Positions 33,095-41,435 of a stretch of DNA of 64,000 nt are shown here, piece by piece. The DNA lies in NCBI RefSeq assembly GCF_002931555.1, contig NZ_PSTZ01000005.1:1-64000 (forward strand), in the 5' to 3' direction. A program made the translations under genes and the position numbers. Positions within the stretch are counted from its first letter, which is position 1, and each line of letters begins with the position of its first letter. The notes beneath the pieces were generated by a model. That model had not been told where the DNA came from, searched no databases, and saw only the letters and a list, made by a program, of their open reading frames with translations. Source of the DNA: Pseudoclavibacter sp. RFBB5. Its GTDB lineage: Bacteria; Actinomycetota; Actinomycetes; Actinomycetales; Microbacteriaceae.

Positions 33095-35313
33095 GCGCCG
33101 CCGTCCTCCACGCCGTCACGGCCGACCGCGGGGCGCTGCGCCGGCGGCGCCTGCGCAACCTGCTCGTCGCGATCCTCGTGCCCCTCGTCGTCGCCGGCGC
33201 CTACTTCGCCGGCCTCGCCGGCGCAGAGGCCCGCACCTCCGCGATCCCCGCCATGATCGTGAACAACGACCAGCTCCAGACCCAGACCGCGCCGGACGGC
33301 ACCGAGACGACCGTCATCGCGGGCCGGCTCGTCGTCAGCGCGCTCACCGATCCCGACACGGCGACCGGCTTCGACTGGCAGCTCGCCAACGCCGACACCG
33401 CGGCGGCCGCACTCGAAGACGGCTCGGCGTACGTGGTCGTCACCATCCCGGAGGACTTCTCCGCTCGCATCACGGGCATCGCCGACGAGGGGGCGACCCC
33501 CGCCACGATCGACGTGACCACCGACCAGTCGCACGACTACCTCTCGCCCGCCATCGCCAACGGGCTCGCCGATGCGCTCACCGCCCAGTTCGGCACGCAG
33601 GTCACCGAGATGGTCGCCGTTCAGCTCTTCGACGGCATCGGCCAGACCGCGACCTCCCTCCGCGACGCCGCCGATGGGGCATCCCAGCTCGCCGACGGCG
33701 GCACGCAGCTCGGCACCGGCCTCGCCCAGTTCGCCGACGGCCAGAGCGAGCTCTCGACCGGACTCGTGCAGAGCGCGGACGGTGCCAGCGAGCTCTCGAC
33801 CGGCGTGAGCACCTACGTGTCCGGCGTCAGCCAGCTCTCAAGCGGCATCACCCAGTACACCGGCGGCGTCGGCCAGCTCTCCGCGGGCATCACGCAGTAC
33901 ACGAGCGGCGCCGACCAGCTCGCGGCTGGCGTCGGCCAGCTCGCCGCGCAGACGCCAGGACTCCGCACCGGCGGACAGCAGCTCACGGACGCGGGCACAC
34001 AGCTCGAGGGATACTCGACCGCCGTCACGCAGGGCACCGCCACCTACCAGGAGCAGATCCGGCCGGCGCTCGTGGCCCTCAACGACTCCACGGACGGCCT
34101 CGTCGCCTGGTGCGCGGCCCTCGCCGACCCGACGTTGAAGACCCAATGCGAGACCCAGATCGCGGGCCTCGTCGGCACGACCGGCGGCGTCGACGGCCTC
34201 GTCGAGACCCTCGACGGGGCTACGAGCGAGCTGACCGCCGTGACCGACGGAGCAGCCGACCTGAAGACGCTCGGCACCGGCCTCGTCACCCTGGCGGACG
34301 GCATCGACCAGCTCAACACCGGCGCCACACAGCTCTCGGCAGGCTCCAGCAGCCTCACCACGGGCGCCTCCGACCTCGCGACCGCGGGCGACGAACTCAA
34401 GAGCGGCGCATCCCAGCTCGTCACCGGCGGAACCGAGCTCGAGACCGGCGCGAGCGCGCTCGCCACTGGTCTCGGGCAGCTCCGCGACGGGCAGCAGCTG
34501 CTCGTCGACGGAGTCGCCCCCATCCAGGAGGGCGTCGGCGAGCTCACCTCCGGCGCGAGCCAGCTGTCGACCGGACTGAGCGACGGCGCCGCGCAGGCGG
34601 AGAACGCCGTCGGCGATCCGGACGCGCTCGCGGAGGTCGTCGCCAACCCGGTCCAGACGAACCAGACCATGCAGCACGAGGTGAGCTTCGGCGAGATCCT
34701 CACCGCGCTCATCCTGCCCCTCGCGCTCTGGCTCGCCGCCCTCGCGACGACCCTCATGCGCCGCCTCGTGCCGACCGAGGCCTACGCGTCGATGGCGACG
34801 AACGGGCGCATCCTGCTCGACGCCGCGAGGCGCATGCTCCTGCCACTGGCCGCAGTGCTCTTCGCGGTCATCGTGATCGCGCACGGATTCGTCGGGGTGC
34901 CCGTGACCGCGGCCTTCGCGACGCTCGGCCTCGGCGCACTCTGCGCGCTCGCCCTCATCGGCCTGCACCTGCTCTTCACGACGCTCTGGGGGCGCCGGGC
35001 GGCAGCAGTCGCATCGATCGGCCTCCTGAGCATCCAGGTACTCGCCATGCGGGGGCTCGTGCCGCTTGAGCTGAAGTCGCCGTTCGTCGAGATGCTCTCC
35101 GGGCTGCTGCCCGGAACGCACCTCGCCGCGGGGCTGCAGATCGCCCACTCGGGAGGAAGCGCCTCCGGAGTGGTCACGGCGGCCATCGGCATGCTCGTCA
35201 TCGCCGCGGTGTCGTTCGCGGCGGCGAGCCTCGTCATCGGGCGTCGGCGTCGCTCGAAGCCGTCACTCGTGGCCGGCCTCGCCGCAGGGCGCCGCGAGCT
35301 CGTCGCCGCGTAG
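33091..35313 (+). CDS. YhgE/Pip family membrane protein
   Basis: This 740-residue protein has one N-terminal membrane helix (about 22-45) and an outside region with YhgE/Pip sequence (IPAMIVNNDQ, YVVVTIPEDFSARI). A long array of about eighteen short repeats of the kind L-S/A-x-G-x-x-x-L follows (about 185-490). Five or six C-terminal membrane helices complete it. The family is related to ABC-2 permeases and phage-infection proteins; its substrate is unknown. The ATG overlaps the MMPL stop as ATGA and follows AAGGGAG. A longer frame upstream is antisense-like low-complexity sequence. Confidence 0.9.
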   Translation: MSAAVLHAVTADRGALRRRRLRNLLVAILVPLVVAGAYFAGLAGAEARTSAIPAMIVNNDQLQTQTAPDGTETTVIAGRLVVSALTDPDTATGFDWQLANADTAAAALEDGSAYVVVTIPEDFSARITGIADEGATPATIDVTTDQSHDYLSPAIANGLADALTAQFGTQVTEMVAVQLFDGIGQTATSLRDAADGASQLADGGTQLGTGLAQFADGQSELSTGLVQSADGASELSTGVSTYVSGVSQLSSGITQYTGGVGQLSAGITQYTSGADQLAAGVGQLAAQTPGLRTGGQQLTDAGTQLEGYSTAVTQGTATYQEQIRPALVALNDSTDGLVAWCAALADPTLKTQCETQIAGLVGTTGGVDGLVETLDGATSELTAVTDGAADLKTLGTGLVTLADGIDQLNTGATQLSAGSSSLTTGASDLATAGDELKSGASQLVTGGTELETGASALATGLGQLRDGQQLLVDGVAPIQEGVGELTSGASQLSTGLSDGAAQAENAVGDPDALAEVVANPVQTNQTMQHEVSFGEILTALILPLALWLAALATTLMRRLVPTEAYASMATNGRILLDAARRMLLPLAAVLFAVIVIAHGFVGVPVTAAFATLGLGALCALALIGLHLLFTTLWGRRAAAVASIGLLSIQVLAMRGLVPLELKSPFVEMLSGLLPGTHLAAGLQIAHSGGSASGVVTAAIGMLVIAAVSFAAASLVIGRRRRSKPSLVAGLAAGRRELVAA

Positions 35314-35411
35314 ACCCCGCGTCTCGGGGCAGCGTCTCGGGATGGGGAAATCACTTCGTTGGGGGAAATTTCCCGCCACGAAGTGAGGATTCCAGCCCGA
35401 GTCGGGCGTGG
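35301..35411. repeat. 111-bp direct repeat, copy 1
   Basis: This copy starts inside the last codons of the YhgE/Pip gene and includes its TAG. Copy 2 lies 131 bases downstream with only two differences. Each copy holds an imperfect 66-base palindrome (35336-35401 here) that begins CTCGGGATGGGG. Confidence 0.9.
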
Positions 35412-35431
35412 TGGCTGAGCCGGGTGCTCGC

Positions 35432-35542
35432 CGTCGCCGCGTAGACCCCGCGTCTCGGGGCAGCGTCTCGGGATGGGGAAATCACTTCGTTGGGGGAAGT
35501 TTCCCGCCACGAAGTGAGGATGCCAGCCCGAGTCGGGCGTGG
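35432..35542. repeat. 111-bp direct repeat, copy 2
   Basis: This copy differs from copy 1 at two positions (GAAGTTT for GAAATTT, GATGCC for GATTCC). It carries a displaced copy of the 3' end of the YhgE/Pip gene and ends five bases before the isomerase stop on the minus strand. Confidence 0.9.
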
Positions 35543-35546
35543 GCGG

Positions 35547-36362
35547 CTAGACCTCGTCGGGGACCGGGCGGCCCAGCTGCAGGTGATCGTGCGCGAACGC
35601 GACGGTCTCGCGGAGCATGCGCAGTCGGTCGGCCTCGTTCTTCGCCTTGCGCGTGTTCACCTCGGCGACGACATGGCCCGACCAGCCGATCGAGGCGAGG
35701 TACTGCAGCGTCTCGGCGACGGGCTGCCCTCCCTCGCCGGGCGCGAGGTGCTCGTCGAAGAGCTTGTCGTTGACGTCGGGCGCCTGGCCGTCGCAGAGGT
35801 GGATGTGCCGCAGTCGGTCGCCGGCCGCCTTCGACATCTGCAAGGAGTCGCGTCCCGAGAGCGCGGCGTGCGAGAAGTCGAGGGTGATGGCGTCGCAGTC
35901 CATGTCGACGGGGTCGATGCCGGGCTTGTACGCCTGCAGCGCCCGCCCGGACACCTTCCACGGGAACATGTTCTCGACGGCGATCTCGGTGCCCGTGTCT
36001 GCGTTGATCTCGCGGACGATCTCGAGGAAGTTCTCCGCGTATCCCGACTGCCACCGGAATGGCGGGTGGACGACGACGGTGGAGGCGCCGATGTCGCGGG
36101 CGAGCTCGGCGGAGCGCTGCAGCTTCGTGCGCTGGTCGCGGCCCCACACGAACTGCGTGAAGAGCAGAACGGGGGCGTGCACGGCGAGCACCGGGAGCTG
36201 GTACTTGTCGATGAGGCGCTTCAGCGCATCCACGCTGCGAGATGTCTGGTCGGTCGAGATCATGATCTCCATGCCGTCGAAGCCCGCGTCCCTGGCTATC
36301 TGGAACGACGTCTCGACAGACTTGGGGAACGTGCAGGAGGTGCTCATGCCGACGGTGATCAT
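35547..36362 (-). CDS. Sugar phosphate isomerase/epimerase family TIM-barrel protein
   Basis: This 271-residue protein has the xylose-isomerase-like TIM barrel. It shows DAGFDGMEIMI early, HAPVLLF, VVVHPPFRW, a metal-ligand Glu in GTEIAVENMFPW, the Asp-His of TLDFSHAALSG and HIHLCDG. The likely metal ligands are those Glu, Asp and His residues and a late Glu (VVAEVNTR). The substrate is not known. It lies just before the two-component system on the same strand. A TAATCT box seven bases before the ATG suggests a leaderless transcript of its own. Confidence 0.9.
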   Translation of the reverse strand: MITVGMSTSCTFPKSVETSFQIARDAGFDGMEIMISTDQTSRSVDALKRLIDKYQLPVLAVHAPVLLFTQFVWGRDQRTKLQRSAELARDIGASTVVVHPPFRWQSGYAENFLEIVREINADTGTEIAVENMFPWKVSGRALQAYKPGIDPVDMDCDAITLDFSHAALSGRDSLQMSKAAGDRLRHIHLCDGQAPDVNDKLFDEHLAPGEGGQPVAETLQYLASIGWSGHVVAEVNTRKAKNEADRLRMLRETVAFAHDHLQLGRPVPDEV

Positions 36363-36369
36363 TTTCCGG

Positions 36370-36375
36370 AGATTA
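36370..36375 (-). promoter_or_regulatory. -10 element of a probable leaderless promoter
   Basis: On the minus strand TAATCT lies seven bases before the isomerase ATG. It is in the 54-base gap after the response regulator gene. Confidence 0.45.
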
Positions 36376-36416
36376 CTCCCCCCGGCTGTCCGAAAGGTGA
36401 CGGCGGCCGGAGCGCC

Positions 36417-37142
36417 TCAGGCGAGACGGTACTCGAGCTCGGGCCGCCCCGGGGTGCCGTACCTGGGGGTGCGATCGGCGGCGGAGGTGTCGACGAGGTG
36501 CTCGAGGTAGCGGCGCGCGGTGACGCGGGAGAGTGTCAGCTGCTCGGAAAGCTCCTTCGCGGAGATGCCGGTTCCCGCCTCGAGGGAGCGCAGCGCGGAG
36601 ATGACGCTCGCGAGGGTCTCGCTCGTCAGCCCCTTGGGGAGGCTCGCGTGCGGTGTGGCCTGTCGGAGGGACGCGAGAGTCTGGTCGACCTCATCCTGGC
36701 TGGAGACGACGTGGTCGAAGAGCCCGGCGCGGTACTCGCGCAGCGCCTCGAGCTTCTCCGCGAACGTCTGGAACGTGAACGGCTTGAGCAGGTAGTGGGC
36801 GATGCCGAGCGAGACCGCCTGCTTGACGGTGGCCGCCTCGCGCACGGCCGTCACGGCGATGATGTCGACGTCGTGACCTTCGGCCCGGAGTCGCCTCGCG
36901 ACGTCGATGCCCGTCGCGTCCGGCATGTTGATGTCGAGGAGGACGACGTCGATGCGCTCGGTGTCGCCGTGGGCGGATGCACGGACCGCGAGGAGCGCGG
37001 CGGACGCCGTGCCCGCGACGGCGACGGTGCGGAACCCCGGCAGGCGGTCCACGTAGGAGGCGTGCGCCTGCGCTGTCAGCGGCTCGTCGTCCACGATGAG
37101 CACGTTCAGTGGTGTCGCCTGCGTCGCCCGCTCACCGTCCAT
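36417..37142 (-). CDS. CitB/DcuR-type response regulator
   Basis: ATG 37142 gives 241 residues. The receiver domain has VLIVDDEP, the phospho-acceptor Asp in DVVLLDINMPDATGID (about residue 60) and the Lys in YLLKPFTFQTFAEKL. The output domain is a CitT-type HTH (SAKELSEQLTLSRVTARRYL, about residues 190-225). CitB/DcuR regulators control uptake and use of citrate and C4-dicarboxylates. The start overlaps the end of its sensor kinase gene by 11 bases. The divergent dicarboxylate symporter is the likely target. Confidence 0.93.
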   Translation of the reverse strand: MDGERATQATPLNVLIVDDEPLTAQAHASYVDRLPGFRTVAVAGTASAALLAVRASAHGDTERIDVVLLDINMPDATGIDVARRLRAEGHDVDIIAVTAVREAATVKQAVSLGIAHYLLKPFTFQTFAEKLEALREYRAGLFDHVVSSQDEVDQTLASLRQATPHASLPKGLTSETLASVISALRSLEAGTGISAKELSEQLTLSRVTARRYLEHLVDTSAADRTPRYGTPGRPELEYRLA

Positions 37143-38763
37143 TCGCGGCCTCCCAGTCGCGCGAGGCCCCGGCCTGCGCTGTGTCCGGGGCACGCAGCGG
37201 CAGGCACACCGTGAACGCCGACCCGTCGACCTCGATGCTGCCGCCCGACCGGCGCACGGCCTGCCGCACCAGCGCGAGCCCGACCCCGCGCCCCTTGCCG
37301 GGCTTGCCGGATACCCCGAAGTCGAAGATGCGGCCCAGGAACTGCGGATCGGGCCCGTCGCCGCTGTCGCTCACCTCGATGAGCACCTCCCCGTCGAGCT
37401 CCTCGACGAGCACCCGCACGGCTGGGGCCGGCGTCGTCCGTGCCGCGTCGAGTGCGTTGTCGATGAGGTTGCCGACGATGGTGATGAGGTCGCGAGCAGT
37501 GGCGCTCGCGGGAACCCGCTCGGGCAGGTGCAGCTCGAAGCGCACATCCATCTCGTCTGCCTGCGCCGACTTGCCGAGGAGCAGCGCGACCAGCACGGGG
37601 TCCTCGATGGCTCGCACGAGCCGGTCGGCGAGCTCCTGGCTGACGTCGAGCGTCGAGCTCGCGAGCCGCATCGCCTCCTCGGGGCGGCCGAGCTCGATGA
37701 GCGCGATGATGGTGTGCAGCCGGTTCGCGAACTCGTGCGCCTGCGAGCGGAGCGCCGCCGCGAGCGTCTGCGAGGTCTCGAGCTCGCCGCTGAGCTCCTC
37801 GATGCGGGAGTGATCGCGCAGCGTGACGACCGTGCCGGCCGAGCGCGGTGCATCCTGACCGGGCCCGCGCGTCACGACGGCTTCGCTGTTCACGACGAGC
37901 ACATGCCGTTCGGTGACGACGATCTCGTCGACGACCGCATCGCTGCGGAGCATGACCTCTCGCAGGATCTCAGGAGCGGCCAGGTCCTTGACCGGAACAG
38001 GGGCGGCCCGCGGGTCGAACGGCGGCAGGCCGAGGTACTCGCTGGCGACCACGTTGGCGAGCACGATCCTGCCCTTCGGGTCGATGAGCACGAGCCCCTC
38101 GTCGATCGATCGGAGCACACCCTCGTAGTAGGCGAACATGCGGGCGAGGTCCTCGGGGCCACGGTTGTCGGTCACCCGCCGAAGGTAGCGGCTGAGCGCC
38201 CAGGCTCCGGCGCCGCCGATGAGGAGCGCGCCGAGGGCGGACCAGAGGATCAGGGCGATGCGCGACCCCGTCGCGACGTGCGCGTTCGACACGGTCACAC
38301 CGGCCGACACGAGGGCGACCACCTCGCCGTCGTCCCAGATCGGGGCGACGGCCCGGACAGACGGGCCGAGCGTGCCCGTGTAGGTCTCCGTGAAGGTCGA
38401 GCCGCCGAGCGCCGTGTCGATGTTGCCCTGGAACAGGCGCCCGATCTCCTCGGGGTTGCGGTGCGTGATGCGCACGCGGTCGGTGTCCATGATCGTGATG
38501 AAGTCGACATCCGTGGAGTCGGAGATGACGATCGCGTACGGCTGCAGCGTGCTGCTCGGGTCGGCGGTCTCCAGCTGCTCGACGACGAACGGGTCGTGGG
38601 CGATGGTCTCGGCGACCGCCAGGCTGCGCAGCGCCGCGTCGTCCTCTGCCTCGCGCCGCGCATCCGCCCACACGATGACGACGCCGAGCCCGGTGAGCGC
38701 GAGGATCGCGACGAACTGCAGCACGAAGAGGCGCGTCGCAACGCTCCAGCTTGCGAATCGCAC
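37132..38763 (-). CDS. CitA/DcuS-type sensor histidine kinase
   Basis: GTG 38763 follows GAGGAGGAACC and gives 543 residues. Two membrane helices (about 10-32 and 170-190) enclose an outside Cache/PAS sensor with DRVRITHRNPEEIG, a pattern seen in citrate and C4-dicarboxylate sensors. A cytosolic PAS domain (about 215-310) leads to the kinase core with HEFANRLHTIIALIELG (phospho-His near residue 345), the N box NLIDNALDAAR and the G box GRGVGLALVRQAV. It pairs with the regulator downstream and is divergent from the symporter, so it probably senses a di- or tricarboxylate. Confidence 0.93.
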   Translation of the reverse strand: MRFASWSVATRLFVLQFVAILALTGLGVVIVWADARREAEDDAALRSLAVAETIAHDPFVVEQLETADPSSTLQPYAIVISDSTDVDFITIMDTDRVRITHRNPEEIGRLFQGNIDTALGGSTFTETYTGTLGPSVRAVAPIWDDGEVVALVSAGVTVSNAHVATGSRIALILWSALGALLIGGAGAWALSRYLRRVTDNRGPEDLARMFAYYEGVLRSIDEGLVLIDPKGRIVLANVVASEYLGLPPFDPRAAPVPVKDLAAPEILREVMLRSDAVVDEIVVTERHVLVVNSEAVVTRGPGQDAPRSAGTVVTLRDHSRIEELSGELETSQTLAAALRSQAHEFANRLHTIIALIELGRPEEAMRLASSTLDVSQELADRLVRAIEDPVLVALLLGKSAQADEMDVRFELHLPERVPASATARDLITIVGNLIDNALDAARTTPAPAVRVLVEELDGEVLIEVSDSGDGPDPQFLGRIFDFGVSGKPGKGRGVGLALVRQAVRRSGGSIEVDGSAFTVCLPLRAPDTAQAGASRDWEAANGR

Positions 38764-38926
38764 GGTTCCTCCTCGTCGTCGATGAGCGTGCCGCGTCGGA
38801 TCTCGCCGCTGCGGGCGCGGTGAGAACAGTATGAACGCAAGTCGCGGCAGTTCTGCCGGTGCGCGGATGCTCGATCCATCGCTCCCGACGCAGCTCGCGT
38901 CGGATCTCAACGGAGAGAAGAAGGCA

Positions 38927-40306
38927 ATGGCGCTCACATCTCAGGACACCAAGGCTCCGCGCAAGCGCGGGATCGACAAGACTCACTGGCTCTACATCGC
39001 CGTCATCATCGCGGTGCTCGCGGGCATCACCGTCGGCCTGGTCCTCCCGGAGTTCGGGAAGGCCCTCAAGCCCGTCGGCGAGGCGTTCGTGGCGCTCATC
39101 AAGATGATGATCGCCCCGATCATCTTCTGCACGATCGTGCTCGGCGTCGGCTCCATCGCGAAGGCGGCAACGGTCGGCAAGGTCGGCGGGCTCGCGCTCC
39201 TCTACTTCATCACGATGTCGACCTTCGCCCTCGCCATCGGCATGGTCGTCGGCAACTTCATCCACCCGGGCGAGGGGCTCAACATCGCGAGCGCCTCCTA
39301 CGAGGCCGATGCGTCGAAGAGCGAGGGCACGGCCGACTTCCTGCTCGGCATCATCCCGACGTCGCTGTTCTCGTCGCTCACCGACGGCAGCATCCTGCAG
39401 GTGCTCTTCGTGGCCCTGCTGCTCGGCTTCGGCCTGCAGAAGATGGGCACGAAGGCGGCGCCCATCATCGACGCGATCGCGCAGATCCAGGCGCTCGTCT
39501 TCCGCGTGCTCGGCATGATCATGTGGGTCGCCCCGGTCGGCGCGTTCGGCGCCATCGCCGCGGTCGTCGGAGCGACGGGCATCGACGCGGTCATCGCGCT
39601 CGGCACCCTCATGATCGCCTTCTACATCACGTGCGCGCTCTTCATCGTCGTGGTGCTGGGCACGCTGCTGTGGCTCGTCGCCCGCGTGAACATCTTCAAG
39701 CTCATGAAGTTCCTCGGCCGCGAGTACCTGCTCATCGTCTCGACCTCGTCGAGCGAGGTCGCGCTGCCCCGCCTCATCGCGAAGATGGAGCACGTGGGCG
39801 TCTCGAAGTCGGTCGCCGGCATCACCATCCCGACCGGGTACTCGTTCAACCTCGACGGCACCGCCATCTACCTGACGATGGCGTCGCTCTTCATCGCCAG
39901 CGCGATGGGCACGCCCCTGTCGATCGGCGAGCAGGTGTCGCTGCTGATCTTCATGATGATCGCCTCGAAGGGCGCCGCCGGTGTCACCGGCGCCGGCCTC
40001 GCGACGCTCGCTGGAGGCCTGCAAGCCCACCGCCCCGACCTGGTCGACGGCGTCGGCGTGATCGTCGGCATCGACCGCTTCATGTCCGAGGCTCGCGCGC
40101 TCACGAACTTCACGGGCAACGCCGTCGCGACGGTGCTCGTGGGCACGTGGACGAAGGAGATCGACAAGCAGCGCGTCGACCTCGTGCTCAGCGGGGGCGC
40201 CCCGTTCGATGAGGCGACCATGAACGAGGACGTGCACGGCTCCACGGATCACTCCCGTGACGCGAAGAGCCAGCAGGTCATCGACGAGGAGCGCGTCACC
40301 GCGTAA
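38927..40306 (+). CDS. dctA: C4-dicarboxylate:cation symporter (DctA/SDF family)
   Basis: ATG 38927 follows GGAGAGAAGG and gives 459 residues. The protein has the DAACS layout of eight helices plus two re-entrant hairpins, with the Ser-rich HP1 motif STSSSEVALPRLI, the SFNLDGTAIY motif and a later FTGNAVATVL carrying substrate-binding Asn. DctA imports succinate, fumarate or malate with cations; a Glu/Asp symporter is possible but the divergent CitA/DcuS-type system favours dicarboxylates. A long hairpin follows the gene. Confidence 0.9.
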   Translation: MALTSQDTKAPRKRGIDKTHWLYIAVIIAVLAGITVGLVLPEFGKALKPVGEAFVALIKMMIAPIIFCTIVLGVGSIAKAATVGKVGGLALLYFITMSTFALAIGMVVGNFIHPGEGLNIASASYEADASKSEGTADFLLGIIPTSLFSSLTDGSILQVLFVALLLGFGLQKMGTKAAPIIDAIAQIQALVFRVLGMIMWVAPVGAFGAIAAVVGATGIDAVIALGTLMIAFYITCALFIVVVLGTLLWLVARVNIFKLMKFLGREYLLIVSTSSSEVALPRLIAKMEHVGVSKSVAGITIPTGYSFNLDGTAIYLTMASLFIASAMGTPLSIGEQVSLLIFMMIASKGAAGVTGAGLATLAGGLQAHRPDLVDGVGVIVGIDRFMSEARALTNFTGNAVATVLVGTWTKEIDKQRVDLVLSGGAPFDEATMNEDVHGSTDHSRDAKSQQVIDEERVTA

Positions 40307-40335
40307 CCTGCGCCGCTGCGCCGCTGCCTACCGGC

Positions 40336-40391
40336 AGACCTGTGGGGTGTGCATCCGCTTCGAGAGAACCGGATGCACACCCCACAGGTCT
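40336..40391. terminator. Bidirectional terminator, 22-bp perfect stem
   Basis: Arms 40336-40357 and 40370-40391 are perfectly complementary with a 12-base loop. It lies between the convergent dctA and corA genes. Confidence 0.88.
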
Positions 40392-40464
40392 CTTGGCGGT
40401 TTCCGCCAGGGCGGGGGAGGAGCCAGGCGGGGGAGGTGTGGCGGGGAGTGCGCAGCCGGTGCGG

Positions 40465-41430
40465 TTACAGCCAGTCGCGTCTCTTGAAGACGATGTAGAG
40501 CACGACCGACGAGCCGATGACGAGGGACACCGAGGCGATGAGGCCCTCGACCTCGTTGTGGCCGGGGAAGTCGACGTTCATGCCGAAGAAGCCGGTGATG
40601 GCGGTCGGCACGGCGATGATCGCAGCCCAGCCCGTGACCTTCTTCATGATCTCGTTCATCCTGTTGCCCTGCAGGGCGATGCTCGTCTCGATGGCCGTCG
40701 AGATGTGATCCGCGAGCGTCTCGGACCAGTCGGCGGCGAGCGCCGCATGGTCGCCGACGTCGGCGAAGTACGGGTGCAGCTCTGGCGCCACCTTCTCCTC
40801 TCCCTGGTGGATGAGGAGCGTGATCACCTCTTTCAGGGGGAGCGTCGCGTGGCGGAGCTTCGAGACGCTCCGCCGCAGCGTGAACGCGCGTCGCTGCACC
40901 TCGCTCGTGTCGGGCCGCTCGCTGAAGAGCCCGTCGCTGAGGGCCTCGATGACCTCGTCGAGCCGTTCGACGGAGTCGGTGTGGCTGTCGACGATGACGT
41001 CGAGGAGCGCCCAGACGAGCCAGGGGACCCGGTACGCGGAGAGCTCCTCGTTCTCGTCGAGGCGCTTCGCGACGGATTCGATGGGGAAGCCGGCTTCGTG
41101 CACGGTGATGAGGATGCCCGGCAGGATGAACGCCGTCAGTCGGGAGATCGTGACGTCTCCCTGCTCGTCGCAGTCGGAGCTCGACAGCGTGAGCAGCAGG
41201 TGGGAGTCGAAACGCGCGAGACGAGGCCGCTCGAGGTGGGACCTCGCATCTTCGACGGCGAGCTGGTGCAGGTCGAGGAGCGAGGCCAACTCGTCCAGGG
41301 CGCCTTCTTCGTCGAGCGTGAGGTCGACCCAGACCGTGCAGTCCCCGGATGCGCGGTGCTCGGCGAGATTCGTGAGCGAGTGCTCGCCGCCGACCCGGTG
41401 TCCGTCGCGGTAGAGCCTCGTGGTCTGCAT
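40465..41430 (-). CDS. corA: CorA family Mg2+/Co2+ transporter
   Basis: This 321-residue protein has a large cytosolic domain with long helices and two C-terminal membrane helices. The CorA signature appears as GFFGMN at the end of the first helix (usually YGMN). The C-terminus ends in the basic FKRRDWL, typical for CorA. It forms a pentameric divalent-cation channel. ATG 41430 lies seven bases after a TACGAT box, so the mRNA is probably leaderless; a longer frame upstream overlaps the DUF418 gene. Confidence 0.92.
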   Translation of the reverse strand: MQTTRLYRDGHRVGGEHSLTNLAEHRASGDCTVWVDLTLDEEGALDELASLLDLHQLAVEDARSHLERPRLARFDSHLLLTLSSSDCDEQGDVTISRLTAFILPGILITVHEAGFPIESVAKRLDENEELSAYRVPWLVWALLDVIVDSHTDSVERLDEVIEALSDGLFSERPDTSEVQRRAFTLRRSVSKLRHATLPLKEVITLLIHQGEEKVAPELHPYFADVGDHAALAADWSETLADHISTAIETSIALQGNRMNEIMKKVTGWAAIIAVPTAITGFFGMNVDFPGHNEVEGLIASVSLVIGSSVVLYIVFKRRDWL

Positions 41431-41435
41431 GCGGC

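Noticed and set aside
35301-35542. Direct repeats as ends of an insertion sequence
   Set aside because: Only 20 bases lie between the copies, so there is no room for a transposase. Duplication fits better.
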